Source: an uncultured Ruminococcus sp. (GTDB lineage Bacteria; Bacillota; Clostridia; Oscillospirales; Ruminococcaceae). From it: DNA of 16,546 bases. Numbering within the stretch: position 1 is the first letter of the stretch; every line of letters starts with the position of its first letter. The translations under genes and the position numbers were made by a program. Location: NCBI GenBank assembly GCA_937894495.1, contig CALCRR010000055.1, positions 1 through 16,546 on the forward strand, in the 5' to 3' direction. Below, one piece after another: positions 6,888-13,712 of this stretch. The notes beneath the pieces are model-generated. The model did no database searches, was not told where the DNA came from, and saw only the letters and a program-made list of their open reading frames with translations.

Positions 6888-7367
6888 TTATTTTCTCGCA
6901 AATGCGATCCTCATACACCGCAGCTCGTCATAATGATAGGAAGTCAGCGGACGGTCAAAGGCGGCGGCGGTGTGGGCGGCAACGCAGGGTATGCCGCTGC
7001 GGATACTCACCACCAGCAGACTGTGATAAAACCTGCCGCCTGAGCCCAGCTGGATAACATCACCCACGGCGGCAGACCGTACAGGCACTATATCCCCAAA
7101 GGGTCCTGCGCCCTTGTTGTTCACTATAAATCTATAAAAAAATTCCACTCCCGTCCAGGCAGCGGCACGGTCCTGCAGGGAGTTATAATACCAGCCTGTA
7201 TCACGGGTATAGTTCATGACTGCGCCCCCTGCGAAAATGCACTGGGAGATAAAATTCGTGCAGTCTCCCCCTAAATTTTCAAAGTTATGATATCGGGGGT
7301 TATGTGAAAACGCCCACCTGCGGGCATACTCAGTCTCGGCTTGAATGTTCAGCGGATATTCCGTCAT
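6888..7367 (-). CDS. Small amidase_6-domain protein (putative cysteine amidase)
   Basis: A 159-residue protein that is nearly all one amidase_6 domain (PF12671). It opens with the typical AETEYARRWAFSHNPRYHNFE and then GGDCTNFISQC, in which Cys36 should be the nucleophile. RFYHSLLV (His115) is the likely catalytic histidine, with AHTAAAF (His132) following. The family belongs to the NlpC/P60-like fold and is thought to cut peptide or amide bonds in the cell wall, but substrates are mostly unknown. No signal peptide is visible, so it may act inside the cell or leave by another route. The ATG at 7367 is chosen because GGAGGGG lies just upstream. A longer reading up to 7601 would run through a terminator and a mobile repeat. 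It converges with the DUF4097 gene. Confidence 0.82.
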   Translation of the reverse strand: MTEYPLNIQAETEYARRWAFSHNPRYHNFENLGGDCTNFISQCIFAGGAVMNYTRDTGWYYNSLQDRAAAWTGVEFFYRFIVNNKGAGPFGDIVPVRSAAVGDVIQLGSGGRFYHSLLVVSIRSGIPCVAAHTAAAFDRPLTSYHYDELRCMRIAFARK

Positions 7368-7438
7368 GCGATCCCCTCCCGTACACATCATATTCGGGTG
7401 AGACAGATACTGTTCATGATAAGCTACCCCTATACCGT

Positions 7439-7478
7439 AAAAAACCGCACTCTGATGATCTACAGAGTGCGGTTTTTG
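7439..7478 (-). terminator. Terminator of the DUF6110-ATPase operon
   Basis: AAAAACCGCACTCT and AGAGTGCGGTTTTT form a perfect 14-bp stem with a ten-base loop. Both sides carry A/T tracts, so it can work in both directions. The only transcription unit entering it is the minus-strand ATPase operon ending at 7657. It also shields the amidase gene that starts at 7367. Confidence 0.88.
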
Positions 7479-7482
7479 TTTA

Positions 7483-7648
7483 TTAGGGTGTGTTGACACT
7501 AAACTGATACGCGGATTTTTGAGATATTTTTGTTCCGTTCTAGGCAAAAATCCGCAGTTGGGCTGTCGCCCTGCAAGGATTTTTAACGACGAACGGGACA
7601 AAAATATCCAAAAAGACGTGTGTTAGGCTTAGTGTCAACACACCCTAA
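7483..7648. mobile_element. 166-bp MITE-like element with perfect 20-bp terminal inverted repeats
   Basis: The ends 7483-7502 and 7629-7648 are perfect 20-bp inverted repeats beginning TTAGGGTGTGTTGACA. Weaker complementarity extends inward (ATATTTTTGTTCCGTTC against GAACGGGACAAAAATAT), and the centre is another palindrome (AAAAATCC with GGATTTTT), so the whole element can fold on itself. No transposase is encoded. Each end reads TA then GGGTG inward, suggesting a TA target duplication as for some IS630- or IS5-type elements; this is an inference. It has inserted between the ATPase stop (7657) and its terminator (7439-7478). Confidence 0.75.
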
Positions 7649-7656
7649 GTTCAGTA

Positions 7657-9747
7657 TCAGCCCCGATCCGTATCGTCGAGGTAATTTCTCATGCTCATAA
7701 GAGCTGTTGCTATGGTCGAGGAATTATGCAACAGTGCCGAGACGGTGGGTGTTATGACTCCTGCTGCGCCAAGCACCATAAGCATTGAATTAAAGCTTAT
7801 TATCGTGCGGTAGTTGCGGTCTATGCGCTTCATCAGCTCCGTACTTATCCTTCTCAGGGTGAGCAGACAGTAGAGATCCTCTGCCGAGATGGTTATATCG
7901 GCTATCTCTCTTGCGATAGCTGCGCCCGAGCTTATGGCTATACCTGCGTCGGCTTCCGAAAGGGCAGGCGAGTCATTGACACCATCGCCTATCATGACCA
8001 CCTTTCTTCCGCTCTGGTGCTCGGCTTTTATAAATGCCGCCTTGTCCTCGGGCAGCACCTCATAGTGAAAGTCGTCCACCCCAACTGCCGCTGCTACCGA
8101 GCGTGCATTTTTCTTGCTGTCGCCTGTCATCATGACCACTCTGTTTATACCCAGCTCACGCAGCGCAGATATGACCTCAGCCGCTTCACTGCGCAGAGGG
8201 TCCTCAATGCAGATGACTGCCGCCAGCTCACCGCCCACTGCAAGAAACAGGTGTGAGTAGTCAGAGGGCAGCTCATCAAAGCGCTTCTGCTCGTTCTCGG
8301 GTATCCGGCAGCCCTCGTCCTCAAAAACAAAGTGATAGCTGCCGATGACCGCTTTTTTTCCGTCAATGCGGCTGGAAATTCCGTGAGCCACCACATACTC
8401 AACAGCGGTATGGCGCTCCTCATGGTCAAGCCCACGCAGCCTTGCTTCCTCCACCACGGCATTGGCTATGGAGTGGGGATAATGCTCCTCAAGGCAGGCA
8501 GCCAGGCGCAGCACCTCGTTCTCGTCGTTACCGCCAAAGGGCACCACCCTTGCCACCCTTGGCTGTGAGTAGGTCAGAGTTCCGGTTTTATCAAAAACTA
8601 TGGTATCAGCCTCAGCCACGGCTTCAAGGAATTTTCCTCCCTTGACGGTCATGCCCTTGGTGCTGCACTCACGCATAGCGGTTATAACTGCGATAGGCAT
8701 AGCCAGCTTCAAAGCGCAGGAAAAATCCACCATAAGTATAGACACAGCCTTGGTGACATTTCGGGTCAGCAGATATGTGAGCACCGTGCCGCCCAGGCAG
8801 TATGGCACAAGCTTATCCGCCAGGGTAGAGGCTCTGCTTTCGGCAGCTGATTTCAGCTTTTCCGACTCCTCTATCATTCTGACAATACGGTCATATTTGC
8901 CGCTGCCCTCGGTCTTGTCAACACGAATGACAATGCTGCCGTCCTCCACCACAGTTCCTGCATAGACATAGCTGCCCTGCGACTTATGTACAGGCAGGCT
9001 CTCCCCCGTCAGTGAGGACTGGTTGATCTCGGCGTCGCCCGATACCACAATGCTGTCAAGGGGTATCATGCTGCCTGTGCGTACCACCACCTCGTCGCCC
9101 TCTCTGATATCTCCCACGGGCACGAGCACATCGCCGTCGCTGCCGTGGAGCCACACCTTGTCGACTCCCAGCGACATAACGCTAGCCAGCTCGCCCACAG
9201 ACTTCTTTCTGGTCCAGTCCTCCAGCAGCTCGCCAATGCCCAGCATGAACATGACTGAGGAAGCGGTCTTCTGGTCTTTTCTTATGAGGGAAACGGTAAC
9301 GGCAGCAGCGTCCAGCACAGCCACCTCCAGCTTGCCTTTGGAAAGTGACGCCAGCGCCTCCTTAACAAAGCCAGCCGCATTGATGACCGACAGTGCGAAC
9401 CTTACAGGCTCGGGCAAAAGCAGCCGCCTTAACCCACGCATGACAACAGAGCCTATGAGCTTATCCTCAAACTCACGGTCGAGCTCACGGCTGGTATGCT
9501 CAGGCACAAGTGCTTTAGCATTCTCGTCGTCATACGAAAACCTTGCCAGAGCCTTTATGACATCACTGCGGCTGCCGCTGTAGCAGACAGCTGCGTCCCC
9601 TGTGCGGTCATAGACCTTAACGGAGGTCACAAAGGGCTTGGCTCTCAGGTAATACTCAAGTATATCCGCCTGTTCAAGGGTCATATCTCTCTGCATGATA
9701 TGGACACGGATACGCCCCTTACATTCGTGGAGAATTTTGCACCTCAT
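7657..9747 (-). CDS. fezB: P1B-type metal ATPase with SCALKLAMP motif (P1B-6, FezB-like)
   Basis: A complete 696-residue P-type ATPase. Actuator TGES is at 247-250, phosphorylation motif DKTGT at 386-390, nucleotide-domain HYPHSIA at 422-428 (HS where most P1B pumps have HP), TGDS at 541-544 and GDGVND at 587-592. The membrane metal motif is SCALKLAMP (343-351), not CPC, CPH or SPC, which points to the P1B-6 group. The N-terminus has no CxxC metal domain but carries a GRIR motif at 11-14. P1B-6 ATPases next to a small GxxxG membrane protein form ferrosome (fez) clusters, which load iron into membrane-bound granules. The upstream partner and DtxR-like operators fit that role. The gene shares one base with the DUF6110 stop. 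Ferrosome function is inferred; plain iron or manganese efflux remains possible. Confidence 0.85.
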   Translation of the reverse strand: MRCKILHECKGRIRVHIMQRDMTLEQADILEYYLRAKPFVTSVKVYDRTGDAAVCYSGSRSDVIKALARFSYDDENAKALVPEHTSRELDREFEDKLIGSVVMRGLRRLLLPEPVRFALSVINAAGFVKEALASLSKGKLEVAVLDAAAVTVSLIRKDQKTASSVMFMLGIGELLEDWTRKKSVGELASVMSLGVDKVWLHGSDGDVLVPVGDIREGDEVVVRTGSMIPLDSIVVSGDAEINQSSLTGESLPVHKSQGSYVYAGTVVEDGSIVIRVDKTEGSGKYDRIVRMIEESEKLKSAAESRASTLADKLVPYCLGGTVLTYLLTRNVTKAVSILMVDFSCALKLAMPIAVITAMRECSTKGMTVKGGKFLEAVAEADTIVFDKTGTLTYSQPRVARVVPFGGNDENEVLRLAACLEEHYPHSIANAVVEEARLRGLDHEERHTAVEYVVAHGISSRIDGKKAVIGSYHFVFEDEGCRIPENEQKRFDELPSDYSHLFLAVGGELAAVICIEDPLRSEAAEVISALRELGINRVVMMTGDSKKNARSVAAAVGVDDFHYEVLPEDKAAFIKAEHQSGRKVVMIGDGVNDSPALSEADAGIAISSGAAIAREIADITISAEDLYCLLTLRRISTELMKRIDRNYRTIISFNSMLMVLGAAGVITPTVSALLHNSSTIATALMSMRNYLDDTDRG

Positions 9748-10016
9748 TACTCTGCTTCGTCCTCGATGATCTCAGGCGCTTCGGCGGCAGCCTTAGCCTT
9801 TTTCTGCTCATTTATCTCCTTAGCTTCGGCGAGTATATCAGAGCAGCCCTCTCTTGCCTTGGTGACGTCGGTCATTACGCTCTCCTTAGCACGCAGTGCG
9901 GCAGCTGTAGTATGGGCATAGACCTTCTTTGCGTCACGGCTCTTCAAAAGCTTAAGACCCAGCGAACCGAAAACTGTTCCGCCGACAAATATGGCAATAT
10001 TCTTTACAACACTCAT
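9747..10016 (-). CDS. fezA: DUF6110 small membrane protein, FezA-like partner of the ATPase
   Basis: An 89-residue protein with one N-terminal hydrophobic helix (about 5-24). It contains a GxxxG helix-packing motif, G13-TVF-G17, with a further Gly at 20. A basic stretch (KSRDAKKVYAHTTAAALRAKE), a long charged helix and a very acidic end (EIIEDEAE) follow. This matches the DUF6110 family found beside heavy-metal P1B ATPases in gut Firmicutes, and resembles FezA of ferrosome clusters in size, helix and GxxxG. It is the first gene of the operon; its TAA overlaps the ATPase ATG by one base, so the two are co-translated. The ribosome site AAAGGA lies about 12 bases upstream. DUF6110 assignment is likely; equivalence to FezA is inference. 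Confidence 0.75.
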   Translation of the reverse strand: MSVVKNIAIFVGGTVFGSLGLKLLKSRDAKKVYAHTTAAALRAKESVMTDVTKAREGCSDILAEAKEINEQKKAKAAAEAPEIIEDEAE

Positions 10017-10034
10017 TTTTCACACGTTCCTTTC

Positions 10035-10062
10035 AAAAAAGTTAGATTTGGCTAACTTTTTT
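10035..10062 (-). promoter_or_regulatory. Second palindrome in the ATPase operon leader (iron-box or attenuator)
   Basis: AAAAAAGTTAG (10035-10045) and CTAACTTTTTT (10052-10062) are perfect 11-bp arms around six bases. The GTTAG/CTAAC core resembles half-sites of DtxR/IdeR iron boxes. Read as RNA it would also form a short hairpin with a U-rich arm, so attenuation is an alternative. It lies between the start site and the DUF6110 ribosome site. Confidence 0.5.
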
Positions 10063-10075
10063 ATTAAAAAATTCA

Positions 10076-10090
10076 TTAGCCCTAAGCTAA
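10076..10090 (-). promoter_or_regulatory. DtxR-like operator at the ATPase operon start site
   Basis: TTAGC, five bases, GCTAA is a perfect palindrome covering about +1 to +15 of the transcript. On the minus strand, TTAGCTTAGGGCTAATGAA agrees with the DtxR/IdeR consensus (TTAGGTTAGCCTAACCTAA) at about 13 of 19 positions. Repression by an iron- or manganese-bound DtxR-family protein is inferred. Confidence 0.55.
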
Positions 10091-10097
10091 CACTCTA

Positions 10098-10126
10098 ATA
10101 ATACCACTTTTGACGATTTTTGTCAA
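10098..10126 (-). promoter_or_regulatory. Sigma-A promoter of the DUF6110-ATPase operon
   Basis: On the minus strand a perfect TTGACA (10126-10121), a 17-base spacer and TATTAT (10103-10098) precede the DUF6110 start at 10016 by about 80 bases. Two palindromes lie in the leader. Confidence 0.82.
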
Positions 10127-10167
10127 TAGTCCTCACCGGACGGGGTAATTCCCTCACCTGTGCCTCT

Positions 10168-10200
10168 AGAAGCAAGAAGCAAGAGGCAAGAAGCAAGAGT
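10168..10200. repeat. Heptanucleotide array, left copy (AGAAGCA units)
   Basis: Four full units, AGAAGCA, AGAAGCA, AGAGGCA and AGAAGCA, and a partial fifth. They are the reverse complement of the TCTTGCY family at 10233-10263, so the two arrays can fold into one long hairpin with G-U pairs. Confidence 0.7.
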
Positions 10201-10232
10201 CCCCTTTTCAGACTTTGTGGGGTAAGAAAATT

Positions 10233-10263
10233 TCTTGCCTCTTGCTTCTTACCTCTTGCCTCT
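10233..10263. repeat. Heptanucleotide array, right copy (TCTTRCY units)
   Basis: Four units, TCTTGCC, TCTTGCT, TCTTACC and TCTTGCC, and a partial fifth. Inverted relative to 10168-10200 and the same family as 902-922. Confidence 0.7.
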
Positions 10264-10446
10264 AATAGCTGGGGGTGCTTTTGTGGCAGCTAGTATTTTG
10301 ATGGCTGCGCCAACCTTGGAAAATGATGACTTGGTGCGCTGTACCTCATTTTGATTAAATTTAATTTTGTCCTACTAAAGCTGTGTGGAGTATTTACGGA
10401 ACTTTGCATTAGTAGGTTTTACCGCATATTCTTGTAAAACGGTTTT

Positions 10447-10481
10447 CTAGTCACTAGCTCTCTGACTACTAGCGACTAGCA
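10447..10481. repeat. Degenerate heptanucleotide array (ACTAGCN units)
   Basis: Thirty-five bases divide into CTAGTCA, CTAGCTC, TCTGACT, ACTAGCG and ACTAGCA. The seven-base spacing is kept although the units have drifted. This is a different unit family from the TCTTRCY and AATTATG arrays. Confidence 0.4.
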
Positions 10482-10491
10482 GCATTAAAAA

Positions 10492-10510
10492 GGGCGGTCA
10501 ATGACCGCCC
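10492..10510. repeat. Perfect short palindrome GGGCGGTCA/TGACCGCCC
   Basis: Nine-base arms meet at a single central base. The sequence GGGCGGTCA(A)TGACCGCCC followed by CTACAAA resembles a small intergenic repeat often met in Clostridia genomes. No T-run follows, so it is unlikely to be a terminator. Confidence 0.5.
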
Positions 10511-10858
10511 CTACAAACCTTGTTTCTCTAAAATCTTTTACAGTCCGGCACTTGACAGCTGCCCAAATGGGCATAACTTAGCGGTGGCACTGACAAACTA
10601 ATAATAAGCAAGCTGCGGCGAGTGGACAGCACCAATTCAACATTTACCAAGGTTCGCGCAGCGTATCGAAGTAATAGCTATCACGAAAGCTCCCCCTCCC
10701 CTCCGGGGAGGACTCGAACACTTGCCCACTCCACAATAGTTCGACAGGTGGGGGAATAATAGGCTTTACTTTTACCGAAGTTTGTGCTATAATTATTCTC
10801 GGTCTTATTTATTGGCAGATAAGTTGGTTATTTGTACTTTATTTGTATAATTTGCCTA

Positions 10859-10887
10859 TTGACATACAGGTAATTATTTACTATAAT
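10859..10887 (+). promoter_or_regulatory. Perfect consensus sigma-A promoter of the gamma-glutamyl ligase operon
   Basis: TTGACA (10859-10864), exactly 17 bases, TATAAT (10882-10887). Both hexamers are perfect, so strong transcription is expected unless repressed, and a palindrome sits just downstream. The predicted start site is near 10894. Confidence 0.88.
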
Positions 10888-10896
10888 AACTATAGT

Positions 10897-10919
10897 ATTC
10901 CTATTTATCAGATAGGAAT
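10897..10919 (+). promoter_or_regulatory. Palindromic operator at +3 to +25 of the ligase operon
   Basis: ATTCCTAT (10897-10904) and ATAGGAAT (10912-10919) are perfect 8-bp arms with a 7-base spacer. The position just after the start site of a consensus promoter is typical of a repressor site. The ATAGGAATT half resembles Rrf2-type (CymR-like) cysteine-metabolism sites, but the match is partial. Two TTGTCAA direct repeats (10919-10925, 10930-10936) follow, one helical turn apart. Confidence 0.55.
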
Positions 10920-11051
10920 TGTCAAGGAGTTGTCAAATCGGGGGCAGCGGGGATAATGTCTGTAAAGCTTGGCTTTTTGCCGGGCGTTTACCTCTGCCTG
11001 CACTCTGATAAGCGAAGGGCTCCTGCGGACAATAGAGGAGGACTGTGTGTT

Positions 11052-12440
11052 ATGGATAAGGCTGTCGTTGATAAGGCGATATTTGATAAGTATATCGAGC
11101 CTACCAGAAAAAAGCGTGAAAAATGTATCGGTATCGAGATAGAGATGCCTATAATCGACCTTGGCGGCAAGCCCGTTGAGGAAAGCATAGTAATTAAAAT
11201 GGCTGACGCTTTCCGTGAGGAGTTCGGCTTTAAAGCGGTGGGCAGAGATGCCGACGGAAATGTTAATTCTATGGCAGATGAGATAACAGGTGACGATCTG
11301 TCATTTGACTGTGCGTATTCTAATCTTGAGCTGTCAATGGGCAAGGCTGACGACCTTTTTAAGGTCAAGGAGAGGTTTGAGAGGTATTACAGCTTTATAA
11401 ACCGCTATTTCTCGCCCTACGGCTATACCCTCACAGGCATGGGCATAAACCCCAATTATAACATAAACTATAACAAGCCTATTCCCAATGAGAGATACAG
11501 GATGCTGTATCATTTTCTGCATTCGTATAAGAGCCATAAGGGGGAGGGCAGCGAGGTGCTGTTTTTCAACCGCCCCGATTTCGGCACATTTACCAGCGCT
11601 TCACAGGTGCAGATAGATGTGGACCATGACGAGCTTATCGACGTTATAAATACCTTCGGCAGGCTTGAGCCTTATAAGGCGCTGCTTTTTGCAAACTCAT
11701 ACCTGCCCGAAAAGCCCGAGCTGCTTTGCTCGAGAAATATGCTGTGGGAGCATAGTATGCAGGGGTATAATCCCCATAATATCGGTATGTTCGAGCATGA
11801 GCTCAAAAGTGTTGATGACCTGGTGGAGTATATAAAATCCCAGAGCATATACTGTACTATGCGTGACGGCAGGTATATCGACTTTACCCCCGTGCCCGTT
11901 GAGCAGTTTATGCAGACCGATAAGATAACAGGCGAGTATTTTGACGGCGAAAAATACTGTGAGACTGAGTTTACCCCCTGTATCGAGGACCTTGAATATC
12001 TCAGGACCTTTAAGTTTGAGGACCTGACCTTCAGGGGCACTATCGAATTTCGCAGCTCCTGCTGCCAGCCTGTCAGCGACAGCATGACGGTGGCTGCTTT
12101 CCACATCGGTCTGCTGGCAGATGTGCCTGCGCTCAAAGCGCTGTTAAAGAGCGATACTGCCATTTACTCCCACGGCTACAGCGCCTCTGAGCTGCAAAAG
12201 CTCCTCTCGAAAAGAGAGCTGCCCGAGTTTATCGACAAGCAGGAGCTAAAAAATGAGCTTAAAGCTATACTCGCCCTGGCATCAAAGGGGCTTGAAAAAA
12301 GAGGTCTTGGTGAGGAAAAGCTGCTTTTGCCCCTGTATGAAAGGGCAGCTGCCCTTGAAAACCCGGCAAAGCGCATGATAGAGGGCTTGGAAAAGGGCGA
12401 GAGCATTAATAAATATATTCTGGAATATTCTAAGGTTTAG
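11052..12440 (+). CDS. Glutamate-cysteine ligase homologue, GCS2/EgtA-like
   Basis: A 462-residue member of the glutamate-cysteine ligase fold, nearest the plant-type/GCS2 branch that includes EgtA. Seen: the glutamate/ATP-site opening CIGIEIEMP (Glu29, Glu31), PNERYRMLYHFL (145-156), TSASQVQIDVD (181-191) and, near the end of the core, GTIEFRSSCCQP (329-340). The family couples ATP use to an amide bond on the gamma-carboxylate of glutamate, usually with cysteine. The ATG at 11052 is chosen because GAGGAGG lies ten bases upstream; an in-frame ATG at 10956 has no good ribosome site. It is the first of three genes, and the next, a GCS1-type homologue, starts within ten bases of its stop. The amine acceptor cannot be told from sequence. 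No glutathione synthetase or ATP-grasp gene follows. Confidence 0.85.
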   Translation: MDKAVVDKAIFDKYIEPTRKKREKCIGIEIEMPIIDLGGKPVEESIVIKMADAFREEFGFKAVGRDADGNVNSMADEITGDDLSFDCAYSNLELSMGKADDLFKVKERFERYYSFINRYFSPYGYTLTGMGINPNYNINYNKPIPNERYRMLYHFLHSYKSHKGEGSEVLFFNRPDFGTFTSASQVQIDVDHDELIDVINTFGRLEPYKALLFANSYLPEKPELLCSRNMLWEHSMQGYNPHNIGMFEHELKSVDDLVEYIKSQSIYCTMRDGRYIDFTPVPVEQFMQTDKITGEYFDGEKYCETEFTPCIEDLEYLRTFKFEDLTFRGTIEFRSSCCQPVSDSMTVAAFHIGLLADVPALKALLKSDTAIYSHGYSASELQKLLSKRELPEFIDKQELKNELKAILALASKGLEKRGLGEEKLLLPLYERAAALENPAKRMIEGLEKGESINKYILEYSKV

Positions 12441-12449
12441 GTGAAGGCT

Positions 12450-13652
12450 ATGGCAAGTGACAACAGTATATTTGAGGGCGGCTTCGGTATCGAGCGTGAA
12501 ACTCTCAGGGTGGATAAAAACGGCAGGCTGGCACAGACCCCCCACCCCTTTGACGACCCCCATATGGAGAGAGATTTCTGCGAGAGCCAGCTGGAGCTGA
12601 TAACCCCAGTCTGTCCCTCGCCCAAAGCGGCGCTTGAAGAGCTGGGCAGACTGTCTGACAAAGCTGTCAAGACGCTGGAAGAAAGGGGTGAATACCTCTG
12701 GCTTTGCAGCAACCCCCCACATTATGACAGCGAGGACGAGGTGGTGGTCGCCCGGTACAGCGGCGATAAGATAAACAAGCACGAATACCGCATAAAGCTG
12801 CTCAGGCGCTACGGCAAGCGGCTGATGACCTACTCGGGCATACATTTCAACTATTCGCTGTCGGGGGAGTATATCAGAAAGCTCAACACAAGCGGCGAGC
12901 CTTTGGGGGAGTTTACCGACAGGCTTTATCTGAAGCTTTTCAAATACGCCACACGCTACAGCTGGCTGATACTGCTGCTGACGGCGGCAAGCCCTGTGTT
13001 TGATATGTCTCTCAGGGAGCAAAGCGGCGTGAAAACGGCGTTTGACGGTCACGGCTCATGCCGCAGCGGGGTTAACGGCTACTGGAACGCATTTATACCA
13101 AGGCTTGATCATTCGAGCCTTAAAGCCTATGCCGACAGCGTGAACAGCTACATACAAAAGGGCGTGCTTTTCTCGGCAGGGGAGCTGTATCTGCCTGTGA
13201 GGATAAAGCCCAGGGGCGAAAACAGCCTTGAAAGCCTGGTGAAAAACGGCGCAGACCATATCGAGCTGAGAATGTTCGACCTGAACCCCCTTGCACCCGA
13301 GGGCGTGTTCGCCGAGGACCTTGAATTTGCACACTATTTTATGATATACCTGATAAATCTGCCCGATTTTGAGTTTACGCCCGAAATGCAGGCGCAGGCG
13401 ATAGCAAACCACAAGCAGGCAGCAGGCTTTGACCTTGACGAGATAGTGATAAACGGCTACCCTGCAAGATACGCCGCACTGGGTCTGCTTGATGATATGG
13501 AAGCCTATTTCGGCGAGTATGAGCAGGTGATGGAGACCATAGCCTTCCAGCGGCGCAAGCTCACAAGCGGCGAGCGCTACTGCAATAAGGTGTATGATAT
13601 GTTTCACAATAATTTTAACCGGGAGTTTTTTGACTACATAAAAAACAGATAA
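12450..13652 (+). CDS. gshA: Glutamate-cysteine ligase homologue, GCS1/GshA-like
   Basis: A 400-residue protein of the GshA (GCS1) branch, distinct from its upstream neighbour. FGIERETLRV (12-21) and FCESQLELITPV (43-54) match the start of Escherichia coli GshA closely. SGIHFNYSLS (129-138) and IELRMFDLNPLAPEGV (271-286) match its later signatures (SGVHYNFSL and EVRSLDINPFSPIGV). It is about 120 residues shorter than the E. coli enzyme. The expected reaction is ATP-dependent gamma-glutamylcysteine formation, but another amine substrate is possible. The ATG at 12450 has AGGTGA five bases upstream; GTG 12441, directly after the previous stop, is an alternative. Overlap-type spacing implies coupled translation with the GCS2-like gene. 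Having both branches next to each other is unusual. The gene_symbol follows the family, not proven function. Confidence 0.85.
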   Translation: MASDNSIFEGGFGIERETLRVDKNGRLAQTPHPFDDPHMERDFCESQLELITPVCPSPKAALEELGRLSDKAVKTLEERGEYLWLCSNPPHYDSEDEVVVARYSGDKINKHEYRIKLLRRYGKRLMTYSGIHFNYSLSGEYIRKLNTSGEPLGEFTDRLYLKLFKYATRYSWLILLLTAASPVFDMSLREQSGVKTAFDGHGSCRSGVNGYWNAFIPRLDHSSLKAYADSVNSYIQKGVLFSAGELYLPVRIKPRGENSLESLVKNGADHIELRMFDLNPLAPEGVFAEDLEFAHYFMIYLINLPDFEFTPEMQAQAIANHKQAAGFDLDEIVINGYPARYAALGLLDDMEAYFGEYEQVMETIAFQRRKLTSGERYCNKVYDMFHNNFNREFFDYIKNR

Positions 13653-13712
13653 ACAGGGGATATGCCCCGAACCCCAAAAGGGGAAAAAATACAGAAGAAA
13701 GGCGGAATGGAT

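Larger units (their letters stand above)
10127..10858. other. Gene-free divergent intergenic region rich in small repeats
   Basis: This stretch separates the minus-strand ATPase operon from the plus-strand ligase operon. It holds paired heptanucleotide arrays (10168-10200, 10233-10263), a degenerate one (10447-10481), a perfect palindrome (10492-10510) and a small palindrome TGCCCAAATGGGCA near 10562. A GC-rich CCTCCCCTCCGGGGAGG patch lies near 10696. No coding frame with a ribosome site and no structured RNA gene was recognised. Confidence 0.6.

Noticed and set aside
7381..7410. TATGAT as a -10 box for the amidase gene
   Set aside because: It is only about 20 bases from the ATG, so transcription would start within or beside the ribosome site, and the -35 match is weak.
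7368..7601. N-terminal extension of the amidase gene
   Set aside because: The extra 78 codons run through the terminator at 7439-7478 and the MITE-like element, while a good ribosome site precedes the ATG at 7367.
10168..10263. Possible CRISPR-like repeat array
   Set aside because: Units are seven bases with no spacers and no cas genes; it is a simple tandem array with an inverted partner.
10700..10740. A tRNA T-loop-like GTTCGAGTCC on the minus strand
   Set aside because: The bases around it do not form a T-stem, and no acceptor, D or anticodon arms could be assembled.
10956..11051. N-terminal extension or leader peptide of the GCS2-like ligase
   Set aside because: The ATG at 10956 has no good ribosome site and the extension has no family similarity; the ATG at 11052 has GAGGAGG. 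Kept only as an alternative start.
12282..13052. A 256-codon open frame on the minus strand
   Set aside because: Antisense to the two ligase genes, with no ribosome site or motif; a shadow of the plus-strand coding pattern.
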